NCBI GenBank assembly: GCA_937870605.1
Contig: CALMZW010000088.1
Coordinates: 1 to 11,215 of the forward strand
Direction: 5' to 3'
DNA from: an uncultured Synergistaceae bacterium
GTDB lineage: Bacteria; Synergistota; Synergistia; Synergistales; Aminobacteriaceae
Length of the DNA: 11,215 bases
The notes under the pieces were generated by a model. That model was not told the DNA's origin. It ran no database searches and worked only from the letters and a program-made list of their open reading frames with translations. Position 1 is the stretch's first letter. Every line of letters begins with the position of its first letter. Below are positions 1 to 7,017 of the stretch, in pieces. The position numbers and the translations under genes were made by a program.

Positions 1-783
1 AAGAAAGAGCGTCCCGAGCGGCTCTCCCGAAACGATTCTGCGGATGACATCCGTTTCGTCATTCTTCGCGATGACCATAGGAATCCCGGCTGCCATGCAT
101 ATCCTCGCGGCCTGCAGTTTGGTGAACATTCCGCCGCTCGCGTTGCGGCTTCCGCGTCCGTGCGAATGCTCGAACATTGCGTCCGTGATCTCGCGGACCT
201 CGGGGATGATGCGCGCGTCCGGTTTCGTCCTCGGGTTATCGTCGTACAGCCCGTCGATATCCGAAAGGATCAGCGTCACATCCGCATCGACGAGCGATGC
301 GACCATGGCCGAGAGCGTGTCGTTGTCGCCGAACTTGAGTTCTTCGACCGCAACCGTGTCGTTTTCGTTGATGACGGGGATCACGCCCCACTCCAGGAGC
401 GTGAGCAGCGTGCCGCGGGCGTTGAGGAAGCGGAGACGGTCGGAGAAGACATCCCGGGTCAGCAGCACCTGCGCCACGGTGTTGCCGTATTCCGAGAAGA
501 ACTTCTCGTACATGTGCATCAGACGCCCCTGTCCGATCGACGCCATGGCCTGCTTTTCCGGCAGCGTTCGCGGACGCTCCGCCCGGTTCAGTTTGCCGAG
601 TCCGGCGCCGACCGCGCCGGAGGAGATGAGGACCACTTCGCGCCCCATGCTCGAAATATCCGATATTTCCCGCGCGAGGCGTTCCATCCGGTGCAGATTG
701 ATCTTTCCGGTCGCATGCGTCACCGTACTCGTTCCCACTTTGATGACGATGCGACGACATCCCGCGATATCGTTTCTGTTCAA
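1..783 (-). CDS. proB: Glutamate 5-kinase (ProB), 3' end beyond the window
   Basis: Phosphorylates L-glutamate with ATP to gamma-glutamyl phosphate, the first and feedback-controlled step of proline synthesis, in the cytoplasm. I translated the minus strand directly: 261 residues are visible, all in one open frame. Amino-acid-kinase-fold motifs appear in order: IVIKVGTST (12-20, with the ATP-site lysine K15), VVLISSGAVGAG (50-61), VINEND (137-142), FGDND (151-155), LSDIDGLYD (173-181), SGGMFTKLQAA (216-226) and GTLFL (257-261). The kinase domain is therefore essentially complete. Whether a C-terminal PUA domain follows, as in E. coli ProB, cannot be seen. The start is TTG at 783, ten codons before IVIKVG, with an AAGAGGGG Shine-Dalgarno 9 bases upstream. 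It lies 36 bases after the GH57 gene on the same strand, so it is probably the distal gene of the glgB operon. The family call is certain; the start is likely. Confidence 0.95.
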   Translation of the reverse strand, partial: MNRNDIAGCRRIVIKVGTSTVTHATGKINLHRMERLAREISDISSMGREVVLISSGAVGAGLGKLNRAERPRTLPEKQAMASIGQGRLMHMYEKFFSEYGNTVAQVLLTRDVFSDRLRFLNARGTLLTLLEWGVIPVINENDTVAVEELKFGDNDTLSAMVASLVDADVTLILSDIDGLYDDNPRTKPDARIIPEVREITDAMFEHSHGRGSRNASGGMFTKLQAARICMAAGIPMVIAKNDETDVIRRIVSGEPLGTLFL

Positions 784-792
784 GAAGACGTT

Positions 793-800
793 CCCCTCTT
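793..800 (-). promoter_or_regulatory. Shine-Dalgarno for proB
   Basis: AAGAGGGG on the minus strand lies 9 bases before a TTG codon (783-781) in the proB frame. There is no in-frame ATG in a sensible place, so this site decides for a TTG start. It lies inside the 36-base gap between the GH57 stop and proB, so proB has its own ribosome entry despite the tight spacing. Confidence 0.6.
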
Positions 801-819
801 TCGACGGATTCCTCCGCTG

Positions 820-3255
820 TCAGCCGATCCTGATATTGAGCAGCACGGCGAGATCCTCGGTTTCCTTTGTCTTCCGATGTCGCGACGCGAAGCGGAAGAA
901 GGCGTTCTGGACGTTCCAGAGATTGACCGGCCAGCCGGCGGAACGCACGAACGCAGCGAGCCTCCTGAGCATTTCGACGGCGTCCTCTTCACGCCCGGGC
1001 TGTTCGAGCATGCCCGCGAACTCGTCCATCCGTCCGACAAGAATATGCGCCAGTCCCGGGACATCAACGTCGACTCTCCACTTCCGGGCGTTGTCGCACA
1101 GCCGGAGAAGGCGCTCGGCGTTGGGGACCGGGCGCTCGATTTCGATCCGGAAGTCCGCGTTGCAGATGACCTCCGCGGCGCTTCGGATCGTCTCGGGAAC
1201 GGGAACCGAAACCACGGAAAGAAATTCGAGCAGCCCTTCGTAGTTCCGGACGACCTCCCGGAGAATCCGTTCGATGTCCTGCGAATCGTCGGCGATCACG
1301 CGGCGGGTGATCCGGCGCAGTTCGTCGCGGAAGAGATGCCGCAGGGAGTAGGTATCATGCCCGAAGGTCCTGACGATTCCGCGCTCGTCCCCCTTCAGGA
1401 GAAAGGGCAGCAACACGGCGCGCCGCCGCTCGTAGTCATCGTCGGAGGCGCAGTACCCCGCGCCGCAGAGGAGATCCTTCCCCCCCCGGGAAAGAACGGC
1501 GTACACGATATCGTAACGCGCCTGAAGCCTGATGTCGAGAACGGAGATAAGGCCGATTCCGTAGGCGCGATCGCCTTTCCCTCCGGCCTCGTGCTTGAGG
1601 ATCTCGGACTGGAAGGCCGGTATCGCCCGGATCGCGCCGTTGCTGTTGACGGCGCCCGGACGTATCGGAAAGAGGGAGGAAACGGCGACGTTCGCGCCGA
1701 CGCGAAGGGGATCCGCCCGTTCGGGTTCGACGAAAATGTTGAAAATCCGTGCGCCGTCGAGAAGCTCGGGAATATTCGACGGCGCTTTCTCCAAGGAGCG
1801 CACGAAGGCCCCCGCGACATCTCTCTCGCGAAAAACCGGGGACACCATCTCCGCCAGATCGAGCGCCTTCGCGGCGTACCGCAGGATCTGAACCGTTTCT
1901 ATGCCGGAGATGTCGTCGAAAAACCATCCGCAACTCGTGAACATCAGGAGTCGGCATCGCTGTATCTCGAGCAGCGCAAGGGCGTTCGTCCGCTCTTCCG
2001 GGGAAAGGGGCCTTCGGGCCGCCGCGGTCACGAAGCGTTCGATAACGGCGGCGGCATCGTCGTTCGTCTCATTGGGAATCTCCGCAATCTCGACGAATCT
2101 GTCCCGGACGGCCCAGGGATCCTCGAAGAATTCCGCTCCGTTCGTCCCGAACAGATCGTCAAGTTGCGTTCCGAGGTGTTCCAGCGCATCCCGGAGCGGA
2201 GCCCTCCAGGTCTGCCGCCATCCCGGATGCGACCCCGTGCAGCACCCGCAATCGGAACGCCAGCGCTCGACTCCGTGCGCGCAGCTCCACGACGAATTTT
2301 CGACGATCCGGACCTCGCGTTCCGGGGGGAAACGGTCGAGGTACTCCCCGAACACCGTCAGCGTCGCTTCCGGTCCGCTCTCGACGAGATCGAGGCAGTA
2401 CGCGAGCGCCATGTCCCCGTAGATGTGATGATGTCCGAACGTTTCTCCATCAAGCGCGACGATTTCCAGGGGAGAGGCGGTCGCGCCGCCGGAACGCCTC
2501 GGCAGGGAACGGCCCGCGTCGATCAGCCGTCGCGCGAGATCCCCGCCGTTTCGAAGCAGGGGACCGAACGCGATGTCGCGCGACAGGGGGCCGTCGTAAA
2601 AGAAGAGCGTCATCGTCCTGCCCGACGGAAGGGGACAGAGGTACGGACAACCGATCTCGATCCGCTCTCCGGTTACGTCCGTCCACTTCTCCCCTTTGGA
2701 ATCGCGAACGGCGGAAGCCTGCCGCGGCGCGAGGATCGTGAAGCGCATCCCTTCATCGGCAAGCGCCTCGAGCGTCGGCGTATCCGCCGCCGTTTCGGGA
2801 AGCCACATGCCTTCGGGAAAACGCCCGAATCGCCGCTCGAAGTCCCGGATGCCCCAGACAATCTGCGTATGCCGGTCGCGCTCGGACGCCAGGGGAAGGA
2901 TTGCGTGTCCGTACGCCTGCGCCAGCGCCGGGCCGTGGCCGGAAAAGCGTTCCATCCCCTCCGCGTCGGCTTCGATGACCGCCTGGTACACATCGGGACG
3001 GGCGCGTTCCATCCACGTCAGCAGCGTCGGTCCCATGTTGAAGCTCATCCGCGCATAGTTCTTGCGGATTGCGACGATCTTTCCGTCCTCGGCAAGAATA
3101 CGGGCCGCGGCATTCGGCGCGTAGCACTCGGCCGTGACGCGTTCGTTCCAGTCGTGCCAGGGAGATGCGGAGTCCTGCGGTTCGACGATGTCGAGCCAGG
3201 GATTTTCTCGCGGAGGCTGGTAGAAGTGCCCGTGGATGCAGATATACGGTTTCAC
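820..3255 (-). CDS. GH57 glycoside hydrolase with C-terminal DUF3536 domain
   Basis: An 811-residue cytoplasmic protein without signal peptide or membrane segment. The N-terminal half is a glycoside hydrolase family 57 barrel. Its motifs are the opening HGHFYQPP (8-15), GMWLPE (149-154, E154 at the place of the family's catalytic nucleophile) and LDGETFGHHHIYGDMAL (268-284, D269 at the place of the general acid). A Cys/His-rich stretch follows (SWSCAHG at 322-328, DCGCC at 335-339). The C-terminal half, from about 480 to the end, matches the DUF3536 type that accompanies this GH57 subgroup. GH57 enzymes act on alpha-glucans (amylases, 4-alpha-glucanotransferases, branching enzymes); the reaction of this subgroup is not known to me. 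The start is GTG at 3255, overlapping the glgB TGA in the sequence GTGA, which implies translational coupling. An upstream extension of the frame to 3609 only runs antisense-frame over glgB and lacks family sequence. Context makes a role in glycogen trimming or remodelling likely. Confidence 0.92.
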   Translation of the reverse strand: MKPYICIHGHFYQPPRENPWLDIVEPQDSASPWHDWNERVTAECYAPNAAARILAEDGKIVAIRKNYARMSFNMGPTLLTWMERARPDVYQAVIEADAEGMERFSGHGPALAQAYGHAILPLASERDRHTQIVWGIRDFERRFGRFPEGMWLPETAADTPTLEALADEGMRFTILAPRQASAVRDSKGEKWTDVTGERIEIGCPYLCPLPSGRTMTLFFYDGPLSRDIAFGPLLRNGGDLARRLIDAGRSLPRRSGGATASPLEIVALDGETFGHHHIYGDMALAYCLDLVESGPEATLTVFGEYLDRFPPEREVRIVENSSWSCAHGVERWRSDCGCCTGSHPGWRQTWRAPLRDALEHLGTQLDDLFGTNGAEFFEDPWAVRDRFVEIAEIPNETNDDAAAVIERFVTAAARRPLSPEERTNALALLEIQRCRLLMFTSCGWFFDDISGIETVQILRYAAKALDLAEMVSPVFRERDVAGAFVRSLEKAPSNIPELLDGARIFNIFVEPERADPLRVGANVAVSSLFPIRPGAVNSNGAIRAIPAFQSEILKHEAGGKGDRAYGIGLISVLDIRLQARYDIVYAVLSRGGKDLLCGAGYCASDDDYERRRAVLLPFLLKGDERGIVRTFGHDTYSLRHLFRDELRRITRRVIADDSQDIERILREVVRNYEGLLEFLSVVSVPVPETIRSAAEVICNADFRIEIERPVPNAERLLRLCDNARKWRVDVDVPGLAHILVGRMDEFAGMLEQPGREEDAVEMLRRLAAFVRSAGWPVNLWNVQNAFFRFASRHRKTKETEDLAVLLNIRIG

Positions 3256-5198
3256 GGACGATCCGCCGCTCCTTCCTCGCTCCAGGGGGCCGGGACGAAG
3301 ACGACCGCGCCCAGCGGCGGGAGCGTCAGGGACAGGGAAAAGGGCCGTCCGTGGAAGGGAAGCTCGTCCGCCCGGCTCCCCCCCATATTTCCCATCCCGC
3401 TTCCACCGTAGATCGACGAATCCGTGTTCAGCACCTCGCGCCAGAAGCCTCCCGACGCAACGCCGACGCGATACCCGATCCGCGGTTCGGGCGTGAAGTT
3501 GAGAACCACGAGCGCCATCCCCGCTCCGTCTTCGGTTTTCCGGATATACGCCAGGATGCTCTGGTCCGTATCGGAACAGTCGATCCATTCGAACCCCCAG
3601 GGACGGCAATCTCCCTCGTGCAGCGCCGGAACACCCCGATACAGCCGGTTCAGATCCGCCACGAGCTTCCGGACGCCGTCATGGGACGGATAGCGCAACA
3701 GATCCCAGTCCAGTTGCGCGTCGTGATTCCACTCCGCGCGCTGCGCCAGCTCCCCTCCCATGAACAGAAGCTTCTTCCCCGGCTGCGTGAACTGATACGC
3801 CAGAAGGAGCCGAAGGTTCGCGAATTTCCGCCAGTCGTCGCCGGCCATTCTTCCGAGCAGCGAGCCCTTGCAATGCACGACCTCGTCGTGCGAGAGCGGC
3901 AGACAGAAGTTCTCGGAAAAGGCGTACAGGAGACCGAACGTCAGCTCGTTCTGGTGGAATCTCCTGTGGACGGGATCCCGAGCCATATAGGCCAGCGTGT
4001 CGTGCATCCATCCCATGTTCCACTTGTACCGGAACCCCAGTCCGCCGACCGCAACCGGGCGGGTCACCATCGGCCAGTCCGTCGATTCCTCGGCGAAGAG
4101 CGCTGCGTCCGGGAAGCGGTTGGAAAGCGTTTCCGAAAGCGCCCGCAGAAAGGAAATCGCCTCAAGGTTCTCCCTGCCGCCGTAGCGGTTGGGAATCCAT
4201 TCACCGGCATTGCGCGAATAGTCCCGGTACAGCATGGACGCGACCGCATCGACGCGGATGCCGTCCGCATGGAAGCGCTCGCACCAGAAACACGCGCTGC
4301 TGACCAGAAACTCCCGGACCTCGTTCCGGCCGTAGTTGAAGATGTAGCTCTTCCAGTCCGGATGGAAGCCCTCCCGCGAATCCTCATGTTCGAACAGACA
4401 CGTCCCGTCGAACCGCGCAAGACCGTGGGAATCGACAGGAAAGTGCGACGGGACCCAGTCCAGAATGACCGCGATTCCGGCGCGATGCAGCGCATCCACG
4501 AGAAACATGAAGTCCTCCGGCGTTCCGAAGCGGCCGGACGGGGCGAAATAGGAGAGCGTCTGGTACCCCCACGAGCCGAAAAACGGATGCTCCATGACGG
4601 GAAGGAACTCGACCGCGGTGAATCCGTTTTCGAGGACATATCCGGTCAACTGCTCCGCCATTTCACGGTAGGAAAGCGAGCGGTTCCCCTCGTCCGGAAC
4701 GCGGCGCCAGGATCCCGGATGCACTTCGTATATGGAAAGCGGCGCGGAAACGGCGGTGCTCCGCCCCCTCCCGCGCATCCATTCGTCATCGCCCCATTCG
4801 AAGCAATGTTCGTGGACGACGCTCGCCGTCCTCGGCGGAACCTCGCAACGGAAGGCGAAGGGGTCCGCCTTGTCCCTCACGGAACCGTCTTTCGCAATGA
4901 TCCGGTATTTGTAGAGCGCGCCGGGTCGGACGCCTTCAACGGCGCCCTCCCAGACTCCGCTTTGATCCCACCGGAGCGTGAGCGGCGTCGCGCGCGGGTC
5001 CCACCCGTTGAAGTCGCCGACAACGGAAACGGAATCCGCATTCGGCGCCCAAACGGCGAATCGCACTCCGGAAAAGGAATCCCCCCGAAGGACGTGCGCT
5101 CCGAGTTTGTCGTACAGGGCAAAGTGGTTGCCGGCCTTGAAGAGGAATATGTCGTACTGGGTAAACGCCGGAATGTCGTGCCGGACGGAAGGATGCAT
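3252..5198 (-). CDS. glgB: 1,4-alpha-glucan branching enzyme (GlgB, GH13)
   Basis: Cuts alpha-1,4 glucan chains and re-attaches them as alpha-1,6 branches during glycogen synthesis, in the cytoplasm. The 648-residue product has one N-terminal CBM48-like domain (about 41-125, with FAVWAPNADSVSVVGDFNGWD), the GH13 barrel (about 150-540) and a C-terminal beta domain ending in LTLPPLGAVVFVP. Catalytic residues are the nucleophile D317 in DGIRVDAVASMLY, the acid/base E370 in FAEEST and D438 in SHDEVVH. At 648 residues it is shorter than E. coli GlgB (728) because the extra first N-terminal domain is absent, as in many GlgB proteins. I chose ATG at 5198 because AAGGGGGG (5215-5208) lies 9 bases upstream. 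The alternative start at 5258 would lie upstream of the predicted -10 element. It is first in the leftward operon, overlaps the GH57 start by 4 bases and is divergent from malQ. Confidence 0.97.
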   Translation of the reverse strand: MHPSVRHDIPAFTQYDIFLFKAGNHFALYDKLGAHVLRGDSFSGVRFAVWAPNADSVSVVGDFNGWDPRATPLTLRWDQSGVWEGAVEGVRPGALYKYRIIAKDGSVRDKADPFAFRCEVPPRTASVVHEHCFEWGDDEWMRGRGRSTAVSAPLSIYEVHPGSWRRVPDEGNRSLSYREMAEQLTGYVLENGFTAVEFLPVMEHPFFGSWGYQTLSYFAPSGRFGTPEDFMFLVDALHRAGIAVILDWVPSHFPVDSHGLARFDGTCLFEHEDSREGFHPDWKSYIFNYGRNEVREFLVSSACFWCERFHADGIRVDAVASMLYRDYSRNAGEWIPNRYGGRENLEAISFLRALSETLSNRFPDAALFAEESTDWPMVTRPVAVGGLGFRYKWNMGWMHDTLAYMARDPVHRRFHQNELTFGLLYAFSENFCLPLSHDEVVHCKGSLLGRMAGDDWRKFANLRLLLAYQFTQPGKKLLFMGGELAQRAEWNHDAQLDWDLLRYPSHDGVRKLVADLNRLYRGVPALHEGDCRPWGFEWIDCSDTDQSILAYIRKTEDGAGMALVVLNFTPEPRIGYRVGVASGGFWREVLNTDSSIYGGSGMGNMGGSRADELPFHGRPFSLSLTLPPLGAVVFVPAPWSEEGAADRP

Positions 5199-5240
5199 CT
5201 GTGCGTTCCCCCCTTCGTGGTTCTCTGCTTCTTTTAAAAG

Positions 5241-5249
5241 ATTATACCA
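5241..5249 (-). promoter_or_regulatory. Extended -10 promoter of the glgB operon
   Basis: On the minus strand the sequence reads TGGTATAAT, a perfect extended -10 element (TG, one base, TATAAT). No good -35 hexamer is found 16-18 bases upstream, which is tolerable for extended -10 promoters. Transcription would begin near 5234, giving a glgB leader of about 36 bases that includes the Shine-Dalgarno. The palindrome CTTTTAAAAG (5231-5240) covers the expected start site and could be an operator. Inferred from sequence only. Confidence 0.55.
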
Positions 5250-5269
5250 AGGACGCAACCTCGGCGTTG

Positions 5270-5275
5270 TATAAT
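5270..5275 (+). promoter_or_regulatory. Candidate -10 element for malQ operon
   Basis: A perfect TATAAT on the plus strand, preceded by TTG, in a GC-rich genome. No convincing -35 is seen at 5245-5254, where it would run against the -10 of the glgB promoter. Transcription would start near 5282, leaving about 155 bases of leader before malQ. It is the symmetric partner of the minus-strand -10, so it may also be partly a consequence of that inverted repeat. Confidence 0.45.
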
Positions 5276-5437
5276 CCGGACAGTTGCGCCGTTATTGTCT
5301 TCCCGGGCCATGAATCGAGCCGCGGCGGACGAAAGCTCTTCCGTCGCATTGAAGGGCGCGGGCGTGACGCGGACAATCGGAGCCGACCGGGACGAGAAAC
5401 GGGCCGGAAGAAAAATCGGATTTCGGGAGGATTCGGC

Positions 5438-6958
5438 ATGAGTCGTTCGAGCGGTATTTTGCTGCCTGTCTTTTCTCTTCCGTCTCCCTGGGGAATCGGC
5501 GACATGGGGGCAGGCGCCGATGCGTTTCTCTCCTTCCTCGAGCGCTCGCGCCAGCGCACCTGGCAGGTGCTCCCGGTCACCGTGACGGACGGAGGACTCG
5601 CTCACTCCCCGTACAGTTCGCCGTCGGCCTTCGCCGGGAATCCCCTTCTGATCAGTCCGGAGCTGCTCTTCGAAAAGGCGCCGGACCTCCGGCCGGAAGG
5701 CGTCGCTTCTCTTCGGGGAGACGAACGCGTCAAAACCGACCCGGATTCCATACGTAGCTCGGTCCGCTATGAGACGGCTACCGCCGAAAAAGACCGCATT
5801 CTCCGCGACGCATTCGTTCGCATGGCGCCTCTTTTGCGGGAAGAGTCGGCGCGTTTCAGACGGGATAACTCGCACTGGATCGAAGACTACGCGCTCTTTC
5901 GCGCCATCAAGCGCTCTTTCGGAGGACTCCCCTGGTGGAAGTGGCCGGAGCCGTTGCGCTTCCGGGACGCCTCGGCGCTGGACGATTTTCGCGACACGCA
6001 GTCCGCAGAGATCGATTTCACCGTCTTCGAACAGTGGTGCTTCGACGACCAGTGGCGTGACCTGCGCGGGCGATGTTCGAGCGCGGGGGTGTCGCTGCTC
6101 GGCGATCTGCCGATCTACGTCATGGGAGACAGCGCGGAGGTTTGGAGCCGGCCGGAACTTTTCGATCTCGACGGCGATCTCCGTCCGGTTCGCGTCGCCG
6201 GCGTTCCGCCGGATTACTTCAGCAAGGACGGGCAGCGATGGGGAAACCCAGTCTACGCGTGGTAACGGCACAAAGCGACGGGGTTCGACTGGTGGATCTC
6301 CCGCCTCGCCCGGGCGCTCTCCCTCTACGACAGGGTCCGGATCGATCACTTCCGCGGGCTCGTCGCCTTCTGGGCCGTTCACCGAGAAGAAGCGACCGCG
6401 CGAAACGGGGCGTGGTTCCCCGTGCCCACCGAGTCGTTCTTCCGGCGCATCCGCGAAACCTTCCCGACCATGCCCTTCCTCGCGGAAAACCTCGGCGTCA
6501 TCACGCCGGACGTCACGAAGACAATGGCGGACAACGGCCTCCCCGGGATGCTCGTGCTCCAGTTCGCGTTCGGCGACGGCCTGGCGACGAACCCGTACGC
6601 GCCGCACAACCATACGGGAGCGAACATCGTCTATACGGGAACGCACGACAACAACACGACGCTCGGCTGGTTCGACACGGACGCCACCCCCGCGGAACGC
6701 AAGAACCTCGCCGCATACGTTGGACACGCGGTGACGCGCTCCACGGCATGCGGCGACATGATCCGGATGGCCATGGCGTCCGTCGCGACGGAATGCATCC
6801 TTCCCATGCAGGACATTCTCGAACGCGGAGCGGACGCACGGATGAACACGCCGTCCACGGCTTCGGGCAACTGGCTGTGGCGGATCGGAAACGACGATCT
6901 CTCCCGCGAACGGGCGACTGCGATCCGGAACATGACATCCTTCTTCGGGAGGGGATAG
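5438..6958 (+). pseudogene. malQ: 4-alpha-glucanotransferase (MalQ, GH77) interrupted by an in-frame TAA
   Basis: MalQ (amylomaltase) transfers maltosyl and longer units between maltodextrins, recycling short chains left by phosphorylase. Ignoring one stop, the frame encodes 506 positions, the usual family length. It starts at ATG 5438 with GGGAGG 7 bases upstream, and opens with SGILLPVFSLPSPWGIGDMG (5-24). SPYSSPSAFAGNPLLI (57-72), GDLPIYVMGDSAEVW (222-236) and VAGVPPDYFSKDGQRWGNP (253-271) follow. Codon 276, right after NPVYAW, is TAA (6263-6265). The same frame resumes with RHKATGFDWWISRL and runs to TAG at 6958. The nucleophile D303 (RIDHFRGL), acid E350 (FLAENLG) and D404 (THDNNT) all lie after the stop. 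Thus a product of 275 residues would be inactive, and an in-frame restart (for example GTG 6422) would lack D303. TAA probably replaces GAA by one base change: a recent nonsense mutation or a read error. No frameshift or other decay is seen. It is first in the rightward operon. Confidence 0.93.
6263..6265 (+). other. Premature in-frame TAA within malQ
   Basis: This is the interrupting codon. The flanking sequence on both sides is in the same frame and matches the family without gap (WGNPVYAW, stop, RHKATGFDWW). A normal family member has a residue such as Glu here, so a single base change (GAA to TAA) explains it. Confidence 0.9.
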
Positions 6959-6976
6959 AACCTCAGCGCCGGAATG

Positions 6977-6985
6977 TGGGATAAT
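6977..6985 (+). promoter_or_regulatory. Extended -10 promoter before glgP
   Basis: TGGGATAAT is an extended -10 element (TG, one base, GATAAT, one mismatch from TATAAT) in the 59-base gap between malQ and glgP. No -35 is visible. Transcription would start near 6992, some 26 bases before the chosen glgP ATG. It would let glgP-glgA-glgC be expressed independently of malQ. Sequence-based inference. Confidence 0.45.
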
Positions 6986-7001
6986 AGCGGAAACAACGAA
7001 T

Positions 7002-7007
7002 GGGAGG
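7002..7007 (+). promoter_or_regulatory. Shine-Dalgarno for glgP
   Basis: GGGAGG ends 10 bases before ATG 7018. It overlaps the in-frame ATG at 7000, which has no such signal of its own, so it decides for 7018. Confidence 0.6.
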
Positions 7008-7017
7008 GACAGAGCCG

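Larger units (their letters stand above)
5199..5437. promoter_or_regulatory. Divergent control region between glgB and malQ
   Basis: This is the largest non-coding gap of the window (239 bases) and separates the two diverging glucan operons. Its AT-rich core, 5231-5275, stands out from the GC-rich surroundings. It holds a perfect 10-base palindrome CTTTTAAAAG (5231-5240) and the inverted repeat ATTATAC (5241-5247) / GTATAAT (5269-5275). The remainder, about 5282-5437, would be a long malQ leader of roughly 155 bases, in which I see no known riboswitch or operator. Shine-Dalgarno sequences lie at both edges: AAGGGGGG for glgB (5208-5215, minus) and GGGAGG for malQ (5425-5430, plus). Confidence 0.7.

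Noticed and set aside
1480..1487. C8 run in the GH57 gene as a frameshift or phase-variation site
   Set aside because: The frame is intact and the encoded Arg-Gly-Gly-Lys fits the protein; nothing beyond ordinary GC-rich sequence.
160..3411. Open frame of 1083 codons on the plus strand, antisense to proB and the GH57 gene
   Set aside because: It is rich in Arg, Pro, Glu and Val with no recognisable domain, and the opposite strand encodes clear protein families over its whole length. It is a mirror of GC-rich codon usage.
3165..5237. Open frame of 690 codons on the plus strand opposite glgB
   Set aside because: glgB on the minus strand is certain and the antisense product resembles nothing.
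6422..6958. Separate small gene starting at GTG 6422 after the malQ stop
   Set aside because: It is the C-terminal part of MalQ in the same frame, with no Shine-Dalgarno, and it would lack the nucleophile D303. Treated as part of the interrupted malQ.
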